A DNA stretch of 64,000 nt, taken from contig NZ_LT575483.1 in the NCBI RefSeq assembly GCF_900086705.1, positions 3,743,459-3,807,458 on the forward strand, in the 5' to 3' direction. The notes below the pieces were generated by a model. The model was not told the origin of the DNA, did no database searches, and saw nothing but the letters and a program-made list of their open reading frames with translations. Within the stretch, counting starts at the first letter, position 1, and every line of letters begins with the position of its first letter. Of the stretch, positions 9,052-21,527 are shown piece by piece. The DNA is from Massilibacillus massiliensis (GTDB lineage Bacteria; Bacillota; Negativicutes; FLKF01). The position numbers were made by a program, and so were the translations under genes.

Positions 9052-10689
9052 ATGAAAGGAAGTAAACCCATTTATACAATTGGTCATCGCAATCCTGATA
9101 CAGATTCTATCTGTTCTGCCATTGGATATGCGTATTTAAAAAGAGCATTAGGCGAGAACGTCGAACCTGCAAGAGCGGGGAAGATTAATTCAGAAACGAA
9201 ATATGTGTTGGAAACATTTAAAATCGAGACGCCAAAACTGATTACAGATTTATACCCACGTGTAAAAGATGTAATTTTAGACTGCAAGGTAGTGGTCAAA
9301 GAAACTGATACACTGCGCACCTTAGGAGAAGTAATGCGTGGGAATAATGTTAAATCTGTACCGGTTGTAGGGAAGAATAAAAAACTGACCGGGATTGTGA
9401 CAGTAAGTGATTTAGCAAAACGTTATTTTAATGAATTAAGTATGCAAAACTTAGCAGAAGCTGAAGTTACTTTAAGTGCTATTGTCGATGTCATTGATGG
9501 AGAAGTACTCAATGCAGGCAATTTAGATAAAAAAATCACCGGAAATGTTAGAATCGCAGCGGGCAGTGAAGCTACAATTCGTGAAATTGTCAAAACAGGT
9601 GACGTTGTATTAATCGGGGATCGGAATGACGGGTCGATGCTTACCTGTTTGGATCAAAAGATTGCTTGCCTTATTGTAACAGGAGCGAGTGAAGTTCCTG
9701 GTAATGTTTTAACGCTGGCGGAAGAAAGAAACTTACTCATTATTAGTTCTCCGCATGATACTTATACATGTGCAAGATTGGTAAATCAATGTATTCCGGT
9801 CAGCATGATTATGCAAAAAAGTATTACAAGCTTTAAACCGACCGATTTATTGAGTGATATCAAAGAAGTTATGGAATCCACTCAATTTAGAAATTATCCG
9901 GTTGTGGAAAAGGGCAGACTCGTCGGTGTCGTAAGCCGTGATCAATTGATTATTCCTGAACGTGAAAGAGTCATCTTAGTGGATCACAATGAACGAACAC
10001 AAGCGGTAGAGGGCATCGAAGAAGCAAAAATTCTTGAAATCATTGATCATCACCGTTTAGGTGGGATTCAAACCAGTGAGCCGATCTTTACTCGCCAAGA
10101 ACCGGTCGGTTGTACTGCAACAATTATTGCCAATATGTATTGGCAGCGGAATGTAGAAATTCCAGCCAACATTGCGGGGCTTTTATTATCGGCAATCATT
10201 TCCGATACCGTACTGTTTAAGTCGCCAACTTGTACACCGGTGGATCGAGAAGCAGCGGAAAAATTAGCCCGCATTGCGAGTGTTGATATCATGGAGCATG
10301 GAATGGCTGTGCTTAAAGCCGGTTCTGATGTCGGTACAATGACACCGGTTGAAATTGCGAAAAATGATTTGAAAGAATTTCAAATCGGCGAATATCGGAT
10401 GATTGTCAGTCAGATATCCGTTATGGATACAGCAGAAGTACTTGTTTTGAAGGATCAGCTTCTAGCGTGTATGGAAAGTATCTGTAAAAATGAAGGCTAT
10501 GATATGAGCTTACTGATGATCACTGACATCATTGCTGAAGGCACAGAATTGTTGTTTACAGGTAAACCAAAATCAATTATAGTTGAGGCATTTGGTAAAT
10601 CAGATGATGAACATCTAATCAGTTTACCAGGGGTAATGTCCCGGAAAAAACAGATTATCCCGCCAATGGTTGAAGCTGCAGAAAAATAA
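9052..10689 (+). CDS. ppaC: family II (Mn-dependent) inorganic pyrophosphatase with CBS-DRTGG regulatory insert
   Basis: Hydrolyses pyrophosphate in the cytosol. The DHH-type metal motifs are present: GHRNPDTDS at the N terminus, LVDHNE and IIDHHRLGG in the middle, and the C-terminal DHHA2-like substrate motif SRKKQIIPP. The length of 545 residues, against about 310 for the simple enzyme, comes from an insert of about 250 residues: a CBS motif, a DRTGG-like segment (about 110-240), then a second CBS motif. Such enzymes are known to be controlled by adenine nucleotides. Start: ATG 9052 follows TGGAGG; the TTG at 9040 lies before the ribosome site. A possible -10 (TATAAT) is at 8963. Confidence 0.93.
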   Translation: MKGSKPIYTIGHRNPDTDSICSAIGYAYLKRALGENVEPARAGKINSETKYVLETFKIETPKLITDLYPRVKDVILDCKVVVKETDTLRTLGEVMRGNNVKSVPVVGKNKKLTGIVTVSDLAKRYFNELSMQNLAEAEVTLSAIVDVIDGEVLNAGNLDKKITGNVRIAAGSEATIREIVKTGDVVLIGDRNDGSMLTCLDQKIACLIVTGASEVPGNVLTLAEERNLLIISSPHDTYTCARLVNQCIPVSMIMQKSITSFKPTDLLSDIKEVMESTQFRNYPVVEKGRLVGVVSRDQLIIPERERVILVDHNERTQAVEGIEEAKILEIIDHHRLGGIQTSEPIFTRQEPVGCTATIIANMYWQRNVEIPANIAGLLLSAIISDTVLFKSPTCTPVDREAAEKLARIASVDIMEHGMAVLKAGSDVGTMTPVEIAKNDLKEFQIGEYRMIVSQISVMDTAEVLVLKDQLLACMESICKNEGYDMSLLMITDIIAEGTELLFTGKPKSIIVEAFGKSDDEHLISLPGVMSRKKQIIPPMVEAAEK

Positions 10690-10729
10690 TTTTATCAACA
10701 TGTATAAATTAAAAAAATCAATAGATTTT

Positions 10730-10767
10730 CTTAACCTCTGGAGGCTTTTTAGTTTTCAGAGGTTAAG
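10730..10767 (+). terminator. possible terminator after ppaC
   Basis: CTTAACCTCTG (10730-10740) and CAGAGGTTAAG (10757-10767) form an 11-base perfect inverted repeat around a 16-base loop. No clean T run follows, so a regulatory role for the downstream pcrA gene cannot be excluded. Confidence 0.4.
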
Positions 10768-10833
10768 TATTCCTCATGGTATACAGTATAGAAATAAATC
10801 ACTGTGAGGAGAGAAAGAATATGGAGGAGAACA

Positions 10834-13056
10834 TTGAATATTTTTGAAGGACTAAATGCCGCACAGAAGCAGGCTGTAGAACATACTAAAGGACCTTTAC
10901 TCATTATGGCAGGTGCTGGATCAGGCAAAACCAAAGTACTCACTTGTAAAATTGCCAATCTATTAGATCACGATGTGGCACCGTATAATATTTTAGCGAT
11001 TACATTTACGAACAAGGCTGCGGCCGAAATGCGTGAACGTGTAGATCGCCTGATTGGCAGTAAGGCGAACGATGTTTGGCTTAGTACGTTTCACTCTTTT
11101 TGTGCGCGGTTTTTACGACGTGAAATTGAGGCGATCGATGGTTATAAACGCAATTTTATTATTTATGATTCTAGTGATTCACAAACCGTCATCAAATCTT
11201 GCTTAAAAGAATTGAATTTAGATGAGAAACAATATACGCCAAGTGGTATTCAATCCGCAATTTCCAACGCGAAAAATTCTTTAAAAGGCGTACGGGAATT
11301 TGAACATGATGCCGATTCCTTCTTTATGGAGAAGATTGCCGAAGTCTATAAACTTTATCAAAAAAAATTACACAGCAATAATGCCCTTGATTTTGATGAC
11401 TTATTGATGATTACGGTTGTGCTCTTGCAAGAGCACGAAGATATTTTACAAAAATATCAAACACGATTTAAGTACATATTAATTGATGAATATCAAGATA
11501 CGAATACAGCGCAATATTTATTAGCCAAATTGCTGGCAGCAAAGTATCGGAATCTTTGTGTCGTCGGTGATGCCGATCAGAGTATTTATGGCTGGCGGGG
11601 TGCCGATATTAGAAATATCATGGACTTTGAAAATGACTATCCAGAGTCGGCAGTCATTAAATTAGAGCAAAATTATCGTTCAACGAAAAATATTTTAGCG
11701 GCAGCAAACGCAGTCATTGAAAATAATATTGACCGCAAACCGAAAGAATTGTGGACGGAAAATACGACCGGTGAAAAAATCACCTGCTATTTGGCGAACG
11801 ATGAACGTGATGAAGCACAATTTATTGCTACGACAATTTTAAAACAGAAAACTATTTTCAATGTTTCCTATGGCGATGTTGCTGTTTTATATCGGACAAA
11901 TTCGCAGTCCCGCGTATTGGAAGAAGGTTTCATGCGTGCTGGCATTCCCTATACGATGGTAGGCGGATTAAAGTTCTACGATCGCAAAGAAATCAAGGAT
12001 ATCCTTGCCTATCTACGCGTGATCTTTAACCCGGCTGATACCGTAAGTTTAATGCGTATCATTAACGTACCAAAACGCGGTCTTGGCGATGCGACAATTG
12101 GCAAACTCAATGATTTTGCTCTGCAAAACGATATGTCCTTATTTGACGTCGTATCGAATCCGGAACTTGTACCGGGGCTGACCAATCGAGTTAAAAAACC
12201 TTTGGAATTATTCGGTGAATTTATTTTTACGATGATGGCGTACCAAAATAATCTTTCCGTGAAGGAATTGATTGAGAAAGTCATGCAGGATTCTGGTTAT
12301 TTAGCAGAATTAGAAGAGGAAAAGAAGCCGGAAAATGAAACGCGGATTGAAAACTTAAAAGAATTATTGAGTGTAGCTAAGGATTTTGCAAAAAGTGGTG
12401 AAGTGCCAAACTTAGAAAATTTCTTAAGCAATGTTGCACTTGTTTCTGATATAGATAATGCAGAACTTGAAGATGACCGTGTCACAATGATGACACTTCA
12501 CTCGGCGAAAGGGTTGGAATTCCCGATCGTGTTTATCGCCGGCATGGAAGAAGGGTTATTCCCGCATTCGAGAACGTTAATGAACGAAACCGAAATTGAA
12601 GAAGAACGTCGGACATGTTATGTGGGGATTACGCGTGCACGACGGAAACTCTATTTAACAAATGCAAAAATGCGGACGATTTATGGAAAAACACTTTGCT
12701 ATCCGCAATCTCGGTTTTTAAGTGAAATTCCTGATCCATATTTGGAACGGCTTGTCGTTCGGGCCAATAGTTATGGATTTACCAATTCCAATAACAATCA
12801 AATTGGCTATAGCAGTAGTTTCAGACCAACGAACCAGATGCAGACAGCACCGCAAATCAGAACGGCAGGACCAGTGATTAAACCAGATAACAACGTCTCT
12901 TGGCGTGCTGGCGACAAAGCGAAACATGGAAAATGGGGCATTGGCACAGTGGTATCGGTAAAAGGAAGCGGTGAAGAAGTCGAATTGCAAATCGCATTCC
13001 CTGATCAAGGTATTAAATCGCTGATGCAAAAATATGCACCGATTACAAAGGCATAA
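10834..13056 (+). CDS. pcrA: UvrD/PcrA-type DNA helicase
   Basis: SF1A 3'-5' DNA helicase for repair and replication restart, 740 residues. Motifs in order: Q motif LNAAQKQAV, Walker A AGAGSGKT, TFTNKAAAEM, DEYQDTN (Walker B), GDADQSIYGWRGA, QNYRST, MTLHSAKGLEFP and YVGITRAR. The C-terminal domain ends with the PcrA-type segment WRAGDKAKHGKWGIGTV, which binds RNA polymerase in known PcrA/UvrD proteins. Start: TTG at 10834 has GGAGG 6 bases upstream; an earlier in-frame GTG at 10804 has none. ligA follows after 61 bases in the same direction, the usual pcrA-ligA order of Bacillota. Confidence 0.96.
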   Translation: MNIFEGLNAAQKQAVEHTKGPLLIMAGAGSGKTKVLTCKIANLLDHDVAPYNILAITFTNKAAAEMRERVDRLIGSKANDVWLSTFHSFCARFLRREIEAIDGYKRNFIIYDSSDSQTVIKSCLKELNLDEKQYTPSGIQSAISNAKNSLKGVREFEHDADSFFMEKIAEVYKLYQKKLHSNNALDFDDLLMITVVLLQEHEDILQKYQTRFKYILIDEYQDTNTAQYLLAKLLAAKYRNLCVVGDADQSIYGWRGADIRNIMDFENDYPESAVIKLEQNYRSTKNILAAANAVIENNIDRKPKELWTENTTGEKITCYLANDERDEAQFIATTILKQKTIFNVSYGDVAVLYRTNSQSRVLEEGFMRAGIPYTMVGGLKFYDRKEIKDILAYLRVIFNPADTVSLMRIINVPKRGLGDATIGKLNDFALQNDMSLFDVVSNPELVPGLTNRVKKPLELFGEFIFTMMAYQNNLSVKELIEKVMQDSGYLAELEEEKKPENETRIENLKELLSVAKDFAKSGEVPNLENFLSNVALVSDIDNAELEDDRVTMMTLHSAKGLEFPIVFIAGMEEGLFPHSRTLMNETEIEEERRTCYVGITRARRKLYLTNAKMRTIYGKTLCYPQSRFLSEIPDPYLERLVVRANSYGFTNSNNNQIGYSSSFRPTNQMQTAPQIRTAGPVIKPDNNVSWRAGDKAKHGKWGIGTVVSVKGSGEEVELQIAFPDQGIKSLMQKYAPITKA

Positions 13057-13084
13057 ATATATTGGATAAAAGCGGGCGAAATAA

Positions 13085-15154
<2,070 letters not shown>

Positions 15155-15290
15155 TCAAAAGCAACGATCCATGCTTTAAGACGCAAATTTTACACAAGGT
15201 TATGAATATGATAAAATAAAGGGTAAAATTGTCATAGTACAGATTGCCTTGTTTAAGGCAAAGTATAGAGTAAAACTGGATGGTGAAAAA

Positions 15291-15581
15291 ATGAAAATTA
15301 CACGTAAAGACGTTGAAAATGTGGCATTGTTGTCACGCCTTGAAATTCCAGAATCAGAAGTAGAAACGTATACTGGACAGTTAAATGCATTTTTAGAATA
15401 TGCAGATGTTTTGACGAGTCTGAATACGGAGGGTGTTCAGCCAACTGCTCACGTATTACCATTAAAAAATGTTTTCCGTGCCGACGAAGTAAAACCTTCC
15501 CTTGATCGTGAATTGGCATTATCCAATGCACCGGAACAAGAAAATGGTTACTTTAAAGTGCCAAAAATTATGGAAGGTTAG
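15291..15581 (+). CDS. gatC: Asp/Glu-tRNA amidotransferase subunit C
   Basis: Small 96-residue subunit that clamps GatA to GatB in the cytosolic GatCAB complex. Recognised by [17 protein letters not shown] at the start and the C-terminal [12 protein letters not shown]...[10 protein letters not shown], both typical of GatC. The ATG at 15291 is used; an upstream in-frame extension to 15249 has no family similarity. The ribosome site (GGATGGTG) is modest. gatA begins 11 bases after its stop. Confidence 0.95.
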   Translation: MKITRKDVENVALLSRLEIPESEVETYTGQLNAFLEYADVLTSLNTEGVQPTAHVLPLKNVFRADEVKPSLDRELALSNAPEQENGYFKVPKIMEG

Positions 15582-15592
15582 GAGGAACACCA

Positions 15593-17065
15593 GTGAAGTT
15601 ATTTAACAAACCAGCACATGTGCTTCATGACATGTTAATGAATAAAGAAATTACAGCGGTAGAACTCACAAATGACCTTTTTGCTCGTATGGACGAAGTG
15701 GAAGGTGAAGTGAACGCTTACATAACACAAACAAGAGAAGCCGCGCTTGAAAAAGCAAAAGCTGTCGATGAAAAAATTGCCCGCGGTGAAGAAATTTCCT
15801 TCTTAGAAGGGATTCCTGGGGCTGTAAAAGATAATATTTGTACAAAAGGCGTTAAAACGACTTGTGCATCTAAAATGCTAGAAAATTTTGTACCACCTTA
15901 CAATGCTACGGTTGTTGAAAAATTAAATGCTGCAAGTCCCGTAATCCTCGGTAAAGCGAATCTTGATGAATTCGCCATGGGCGGTTCTACGGAGAATTCT
16001 GCTTTTTATCCTACGCGCAATCCTTGGAATCTTGATTGCGTACCAGGTGGTTCCAGTGGTGGTTCCGCTGCTGCAGTTGCTGCGGGGACTGCAATATGGT
16101 CACTTGGTTCTGATACGGGCGGATCGATTCGCCAACCAGCGTCTTTCTGTGGTCTTGTTGGGTTGAAACCTACCTATGGCCGCGTTTCTCGTTTTGGTCT
16201 TGTTGCCTTTGCATCATCCCTAGATCAAATTGGGCCGATCACCCGCGATGTGACGGACTGTGCACATGTAATGAATATCATCGCCGGTTATGATAAAAAC
16301 GACTCTACTTCCATTGATGCTGAAGTACCAGACTATACAAAATCTTTAAAGAAAGATGTAAAAGGTTTAAAAATTGGCCTGCCAAAAGAATACTTTGTTG
16401 CGGGTATGGACGCGGACGTAGAAAAAGCAGTGCGCGCGGCAATCAAGCAATTAGAAGATCTGGGGGCAGAAATTGTAGAAGTTTCTATGCCGCATACAGA
16501 ATATGCGATATCCGCTTACTATTTAATTGCGACAGCAGAAGCAAGTTCCAATCTCGCACGTTATGATGGTGTGAGCTATGGTGCACGTGTAGAGGGAACC
16601 GATATAGTCGACATGTTTAAGAAAACACGCAGTGAAAAATTTGGACAAGAAGTAAAACGTCGTATTATGCTTGGTACTTATGCATTAAGTGCTGGCTACT
16701 ATGATGCGTATTATCTGCAAGCATTAAGAGTTCGTACTTTGGTGAAGCAAGATTTTGATAAAGCTTTTGAAAAAGTAGACGTACTTGTTACGCCAATCGC
16801 GCCAACGCCAGCCTATAAAATTGGCGATATGGTAAGCGATCCAATGAAAATGTATTTACAAGATGTTTGCACGGTTCCTGTGAATTTATCAGGTGTACCG
16901 GGGATTTCTGTACCATGTGGCTTTAGCGATGATGGTATGCCAATTGGTTTGCAGATTATCGGGAAACCACTAGATGAAGAGACTCTAATCCGCACTGCTT
17001 ATACATTTGAACAAAACAATGAGTTTCACAAGAGCATTGCACCATTGCGGGAGGCTAAAGCATGA
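15593..17065 (+). CDS. gatA: Asp/Glu-tRNA amidotransferase subunit A
   Basis: Amidase subunit that releases ammonia from glutamine and passes it to GatB. The amidase-signature core is intact: the catalytic Lys in PGAVKDNI, then [32 protein letters not shown], which holds the cis-Ser and nucleophile Ser. The length of 490 residues is normal. It starts at GTG (15593) after GGAGGA and overlaps the gatB start by 4 bases (ATGA), so the two are translationally coupled. Presence of GatCAB suggests that Asn-tRNA and/or Gln-tRNA is made by the indirect route here. Confidence 0.97.
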   Translation: MKLFNKPAHVLHDMLMNKEITAVELTNDLFARMDEVEGEVNAYITQTREAALEKAKAVDEKIARGEEISFLEGIPGAVKDNICTKGVKTTCASKMLENFVPPYNATVVEKLNAASPVILGKANLDEFAMGGSTENSAFYPTRNPWNLDCVPGGSSGGSAAAVAAGTAIWSLGSDTGGSIRQPASFCGLVGLKPTYGRVSRFGLVAFASSLDQIGPITRDVTDCAHVMNIIAGYDKNDSTSIDAEVPDYTKSLKKDVKGLKIGLPKEYFVAGMDADVEKAVRAAIKQLEDLGAEIVEVSMPHTEYAISAYYLIATAEASSNLARYDGVSYGARVEGTDIVDMFKKTRSEKFGQEVKRRIMLGTYALSAGYYDAYYLQALRVRTLVKQDFDKAFEKVDVLVTPIAPTPAYKIGDMVSDPMKMYLQDVCTVPVNLSGVPGISVPCGFSDDGMPIGLQIIGKPLDEETLIRTAYTFEQNNEFHKSIAPLREAKA

Positions 17066-18504
17066 GTTACGAAACAGTCGTTGGACTTGAAGTCCATAGT
17101 GAATTAAAAACCAATACAAAAATATTTTGTGGCTGCCCGACCAAGTTCGGCGGCGAGCAAAACACCCATGTATGCCCGGTTTGTTTAGGATTGCCGGGCG
17201 TATTGCCGGTAATTAATGAAAAAGTAGTTGAATTTGCAATTAAAGCAGGTCTTGCACTCAATTGCAAAATTAATAAATTTAGTAAATTTGATCGTAAAAA
17301 TTATTACTATCCGGATCTACCCAAAAATTTCCAAACTTCTCAATTCGATTTACCGATTGCAGAACATGGGTATTTAGATATTGAAGTGAACGGTCAAACC
17401 AAGCGTATCCGCATCACCAGAATCCACATGGAAGAAGATGCTGGTAAATTGGTTCATTCAGGGACAACTATTAACGATTCTTCCTCTGCATGCGTTGACT
17501 ACAACCGCACAGGCGTGCCATTAATCGAAATTGTTTCCGAACCGGATATGTCTGGCCCTGAAGAAGCACGCGCTTATATGGAAAAAATCAAATCCATCTT
17601 AGAATATATTGATGTTTCTCATTGTAAAATGGAAGAAGGTAATCTTCGTGCTGACGTTAACGTATCACTAAGAAAAACTGGTACGACCAAACTGGGAACG
17701 AAAGCCGAAATGAAAAACCTCAACTCGTTCAAGATGATTGAAAGCGCACTTGCTTATGAAATTGATCGCCAAACAGAAATCCTTGATGATGGCGGTCGTA
17801 TTATCCAAGAAACGCGTACTTGGGATGAAGCAAAAGGTATGACGGTTTCGATGCGTACAAAAGAAGAAGCCAATGACTATCGCTATTTACCTGAACCGGA
17901 TCTTGTACCAATCATCACTTCCGATGAACAGATCGAAGCAATTCGGGCAGCGTTACCAGAACTTCCCGATGCTCGTAAAAAACGCCTCATGACAGATTGC
18001 GGCTTATCTGAATATGATGCGGCGATCATTACGACAACACGTCAAATGGCGGAATACTTTGATGCTGCGATTGCACAAAAAGCCGATGCAAAATTAGTTG
18101 CGAACTGGATCATGGGCGACTTAGCGAAAAACTTGAATGGTGAAGGTAAATCCATTGAAGAGAGCCCAGTAACAGCTGAAAGATTAGCTGAATTGGTTAA
18201 CTTAATCAGCAAAGGTACGATCTCCAGTAAAATTGCAAAAACTGTATTTGAAGAAATGTGGAAAACTGGCGATGCTCCAGAAAAAATCGTAAAAGAAAAA
18301 GGATTAGTCCAAATTACCGATACGAAAGAAATTGAAGGCATCGTAGACAGCGTGATCGCTGCGAATCCAAAACCAGTGGAAGATTATAAAGCTGGCAATG
18401 CAAAATCCATCGGTTTCTTGGTAGGACAAATCATGAAACAAAGCAAGGGGAAAGCAAACCCAGCTATGGTTAATCAGATGCTTAAAGATAAGTTGGATGC
18501 ATGA
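17062..18504 (+). CDS. gatB: Asp/Glu-tRNA amidotransferase subunit B
   Basis: ATP-dependent kinase/transamidase subunit of GatCAB, 480 residues. The signature [23 protein letters not shown] and [16 protein letters not shown] are present, as are four zinc-type cysteines near the N terminus (CGC, CPVCLG). The helical and YqeY-like C-terminal tail includes [18 protein letters not shown]. Its ATG overlaps the gatA stop. The R1 repeat begins 16 bases after its stop codon, with no terminator before it; the first clear terminator is at 18727. Confidence 0.97.
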   Translation: MSYETVVGLEVHSELKTNTKIFCGCPTKFGGEQNTHVCPVCLGLPGVLPVINEKVVEFAIKAGLALNCKINKFSKFDRKNYYYPDLPKNFQTSQFDLPIAEHGYLDIEVNGQTKRIRITRIHMEEDAGKLVHSGTTINDSSSACVDYNRTGVPLIEIVSEPDMSGPEEARAYMEKIKSILEYIDVSHCKMEEGNLRADVNVSLRKTGTTKLGTKAEMKNLNSFKMIESALAYEIDRQTEILDDGGRIIQETRTWDEAKGMTVSMRTKEEANDYRYLPEPDLVPIITSDEQIEAIRAALPELPDARKKRLMTDCGLSEYDAAIITTTRQMAEYFDAAIAQKADAKLVANWIMGDLAKNLNGEGKSIEESPVTAERLAELVNLISKGTISSKIAKTVFEEMWKTGDAPEKIVKEKGLVQITDTKEIEGIVDSVIAANPKPVEDYKAGNAKSIGFLVGQIMKQSKGKANPAMVNQMLKDKLDA

Positions 18505-18519
18505 CGCCATAATGCATAA

Positions 18520-18694
18520 TAGGGACAGATCGGCCGCTGGCTGGCGATAAGCACGCATTTGCGGCGTTGCAGGAAGGTGCTGCTCGTCGACGTACACGAG
18601 TACGACTCCTTCGCAGCCCCTTCCTGCGCCTTGCATCTGCATACTTCTCACCAACCGGCGACCAATCTTCGTGCTAGTTTATAAGTGGTACGAA
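18520..18694 (+). repeat. dispersed repeat R1, plus-oriented copy
   Basis: Matches the reverse complement of 3201-3376 over its whole length, with scattered substitutions. The internal inverted repeat GCAGGAAGG / CCTTCCTGC would give a long hairpin if transcribed, and it lies directly behind gatB. The two copies sit in non-coding gaps more than 15 kb apart and in opposite orientation, as expected for a REP- or MITE-like family. Confidence 0.8.
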
Positions 18695-18726
18695 GGGCTA
18701 ACGATAAGATATTTTGTTTATAACTT

Positions 18727-18762
18727 AGGGACTGTTGCAATAAAATTGCAACAGTCCCTTTC
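18727..18762 (+). terminator. intrinsic terminator of the gatCAB operon
   Basis: AGGGACTGTTGCAAT and ATTGCAACAGTCCCT form a perfect 15-base stem with a 3-base loop, followed by a short T run. Confidence 0.85.
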
Positions 18763-18945
18763 GTCGTTGCCTTCGGCCTTTTCCGGAAAAATACGTTCCG
18801 AAGGATGAAAACTGACCGACTTACGTTAAGAAATCCGTTTGTCTGAGCGAAGCGAGTTAAGGATTTTAGTAAGTCGGTCAGTTTTCAAGTATTTTGTAGG
18901 ATTTAGGCCTAGACTTTTTGATACTTTTGTGGCAATGACAAAAGC
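18762..18945 (+). repeat. dispersed repeat R2, plus-oriented copy
   Basis: About 180 bases shared with 21212-21396 in inverse orientation. It begins with a CGTCGTTGCCTTCGGCC-like segment and contains a long imperfect inverted repeat (AAAACTGACCGACTTAC...GTAAGTCGGTCAGTTTT) around a loop with GCGAAGCGAG. It ends near GGCCTAGACTTTTT and ACAAAAG. The two full copies flank the manA-mobA pair. The rest of the 18505-19081 gap holds R1, the terminator and the manA promoter region. Confidence 0.8.
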
Positions 18946-19081
18946 ATCACTTCGTATTTGCAGTAACATTCGAATTTCCAAATAGATTTTTAAATGACAA
19001 CGTATTTCTCAAACATTTATGGTTACCATCTTCTGTGCTATAATAAATGTAAATTAAAGTCGTACTTTACAGGAGGCTAAG

Positions 19082-20047
19082 ATGCTATATCCATTAAAAC
19101 TACAAGCCCCATTAAAAGATTATCTCTGGGGTGGCAATAAATTAAAACATGAGTTTCATAAGCAAACAGACTTAGAAAAAGTGGCAGAAAGCTGGGAACT
19201 CTCCTGTCATAAAGCTGGTTCCAGTGTGATACTCAATGGCGAATATCAAGGCATGTCATTGCCAGAGTACATAGAAAAAGTAGGAAAGCATGTCCTGGGA
19301 AATAATGGTTTACACTTTTCTTACTTCCCAATCTTAATCAAGCTCATTGATGCGGCAGATAATTTATCCGTACAAGTGCATCCGGAAAATGAATATGCGC
19401 TAAAAGTAGAGGGCGAATACGGCAAAACGGAAATGTGGTATATCGTTGACTGCGTAGAAGGTGCAAGCCTACTCTATGGCTTTAAAGAGCAAATTTCCAA
19501 AGAAGAATTTAAACAAAGAATTGAAAGCAATACCTTACTCGAAGTATGTAATGAAGTGCCGGTAAAAAAAGGCGATGTGTTCTTTATCGATGCGGGGACA
19601 TTGCATGCGATAGGCAAAGGCATCGTGATTGCCGAAATTCAGCAAAATTCGAATACAACCTATCGCATTTATGACTATGGCAGAGTTGGCACCGATGGAA
19701 AACCGCGTCAGCTTCATGTAGACAAGGCGATGGAGGTAACAAAGCTGATGCCGCCAACCAAACCCACCGAAGCAATGGCAGAAATGCATTTCTTTGCTGA
19801 CTACGATATGGCGTTATTGGCGAAATGCGAATATTTCACGGTGTATCATTTAAAAATAAAGAAACAATGCAGCTTGCTTGCCGATGAAAGTTCATTTCAG
19901 TCTATTCTTGTTTTAGATGGCGATTTAACTTTGGAATATTTAGATCAATCCTATACATTAACAAAAGGCGAAAGTATGTTTATTCCTGCCAATATGGGTG
20001 AATATAAACTTACAGGTAAAGCAGAAATTATTTTTAGTATGGTATAG
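19082..20047 (+). CDS. manA: mannose-6-phosphate isomerase, class I (short form)
   Basis: Zinc cupin enzyme that interconverts fructose-6-phosphate and mannose-6-phosphate, feeding mannose use or GDP-mannose synthesis. The short form of 321 residues is typical of Bacillota. Metal-site landmarks are VQVHPENEYA and the YGKTEMWYI glutamate; DAGTLHAIGKG and IAEIQQNSNTTYRIYDYGR follow. The ATG is preceded by AGGAGG. The downstream MobA-MobB gene starts 24 bases after the stop and is probably co-transcribed, although the pathways have no obvious link. Confidence 0.94.
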   Translation: MLYPLKLQAPLKDYLWGGNKLKHEFHKQTDLEKVAESWELSCHKAGSSVILNGEYQGMSLPEYIEKVGKHVLGNNGLHFSYFPILIKLIDAADNLSVQVHPENEYALKVEGEYGKTEMWYIVDCVEGASLLYGFKEQISKEEFKQRIESNTLLEVCNEVPVKKGDVFFIDAGTLHAIGKGIVIAEIQQNSNTTYRIYDYGRVGTDGKPRQLHVDKAMEVTKLMPPTKPTEAMAEMHFFADYDMALLAKCEYFTVYHLKIKKQCSLLADESSFQSILVLDGDLTLEYLDQSYTLTKGESMFIPANMGEYKLTGKAEIIFSMV

Positions 20048-20071
20048 GATGCATTGGGGAGTTGTTATCAT

Positions 20072-21142
20072 ATGAATTTTGGTTTGATTATCCTTGCCGG
20101 TGGGAAAAGCAGTCGTATGGGGCGCGACAAGGCTTTTTTGGAGTGGCAGGAAAAAACATTTATTGAACATATTTTAGAAAAAGCAAAACAAGCAAAATTT
20201 CATGAGATTGTTATCGTAACGAATCAACCAGAGAAGTTTGAATTCTTAGATGTAGAAGTCATTTCTGATATTTACAGTCAGATGGGGCCGCTTTCCGGTA
20301 TCCATGCTGGCTTGATCTATAACCAGTCACAATATAACTTGGTCATCCCTTGTGATATGCCATTTATTGATTTTTCCTTAGTTAAAGAACTGGAGCAGTA
20401 TAGCAAGCAAGACTATCAAGCAATTGTGCCGATGAAGGATGGAAAACATCAGCCGCTCATGGCGATTTATAGTAAAGACTGTATCAAACCAATCGAAAAA
20501 CTACTTTTAATCGATCAGGAACGTAAGATCATGAAATTGTTAGAGCGGGTAGCTACGAAATTTGTAGCATTCAATGATGCAGAAGAAAACTTCTTTAATG
20601 TGAATACACCAAAAGAATTTCTGATTGCACAAGCGAAAGCTGCCAATCGAAAACGTAGAATACCGCTTGTATCCATTGTAGCCAGTCAATCCGGTACGGG
20701 AAAAACTACATTTATTACAAAGCTGATTCCAGAACTCAAAACATTAGGATTTCGCGTTGCTGTTGTGAAAAGTGACGGTCATGGTTTTGAGATGGACAAG
20801 GAAGGCAAGGATACGTGGCAGTTTACGAAGGCGGGCGCAGAAGCAATCGCCATTGTCTCACCAGATAAGTATGCAATCATTCAACAGACGAAAGAAAAAG
20901 AAAGCTTGGAAAACGTGATCGCCCTTATACAGAATGTCGATTTGATTCTTATCGAAAGTCGGAGCAAGGGAATATTCCCGGTGTTAGAAATAGCAAGAGC
21001 TGGGGTAACGGAGTCTTTGATTAGCAAGCAATCGGAATTAGTGGCAGTGATTACCGATCAGATGGAGTTCTCTGCGGATAAAATTCGATTGCCGTTGAAT
21101 GCATCGCAAGAGGTTGCAAGATTTATTGTAGAGATATTATGA
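20072..21142 (+). CDS. MobA-MobB fusion: molybdenum cofactor guanylyltransferase plus GTP-binding MobB
   Basis: Cytosolic protein for late molybdenum cofactor maturation. Residues 1 to about 190 are MobA: the nucleotide-binding LAGGKSSRMGRDKAFLEW, DIYSQMGPLSGI, and IPCDMPFID with the metal-binding Asp. From about residue 200 the MobB domain follows, with P-loop SQSGTGKTTF, VKSDGHGFEMDKEGKDTW and AGAEAIAIVSPDK. MobA attaches GMP to the cofactor. Start: ATG at 20072 lies 10 bases after GGGGAG; the TTG at 20054 precedes it. The fusion suggests that the host has molybdo- or tungsto-enzymes elsewhere (inference). Confidence 0.9.
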   Translation: MNFGLIILAGGKSSRMGRDKAFLEWQEKTFIEHILEKAKQAKFHEIVIVTNQPEKFEFLDVEVISDIYSQMGPLSGIHAGLIYNQSQYNLVIPCDMPFIDFSLVKELEQYSKQDYQAIVPMKDGKHQPLMAIYSKDCIKPIEKLLLIDQERKIMKLLERVATKFVAFNDAEENFFNVNTPKEFLIAQAKAANRKRRIPLVSIVASQSGTGKTTFITKLIPELKTLGFRVAVVKSDGHGFEMDKEGKDTWQFTKAGAEAIAIVSPDKYAIIQQTKEKESLENVIALIQNVDLILIESRSKGIFPVLEIARAGVTESLISKQSELVAVITDQMEFSADKIRLPLNASQEVARFIVEIL

Positions 21143-21211
21143 AAATAGGGCTGTAGGATTACATTAAGATTTTATTGCTAAACAGCTTAGTATAGTCATA
21201 GATACACAGGT

Positions 21212-21396
21212 GCCCTTTTGTCATCGCCACAAAAGGGCGAAAAAGTCTAGGCCTCACACCTCCAAAATACTTGAAAAATGACTGACTTACTAAAATTCGC
21301 AAACTCGCTTCGCTCAGACAAGCGAATTTCTTAACGTAAGCCAGTCATTTTTCATCCTTCGGAACGTATTTTTCCGGAAAAGGCCGGGGACGACGA
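21212..21396 (-). repeat. dispersed repeat R2, minus-oriented copy
   Basis: Reverse-complement match of 18762-18945, including the long inverted repeat (AAAATGACTGACTTAC-type arms), the loop CTCGCTTCGCTCAG, and the TTTTCCGGAAAAGGCC end. The two arms differ from the other copy at several paired positions in a compensating way (GACCGACTTAC / GTAAGTCGGTC against GACTGGCTTAC / GTAAGTCAGTC), which hints that the hairpin is maintained. It fills the gap between mobA-mobB and rlmD. Confidence 0.8.
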
Positions 21397-21527
21397 AAAT
21401 AAAAACTACCGCATTTTCATTTATTTTGCGAGAATCATAATATTTCAGTCGAACTATTACATAATAAGTGATATAATAATAATTTATGAAAAGCAGAAAC
21501 TTTTAACATACGATTGGAGAGGCTAGA

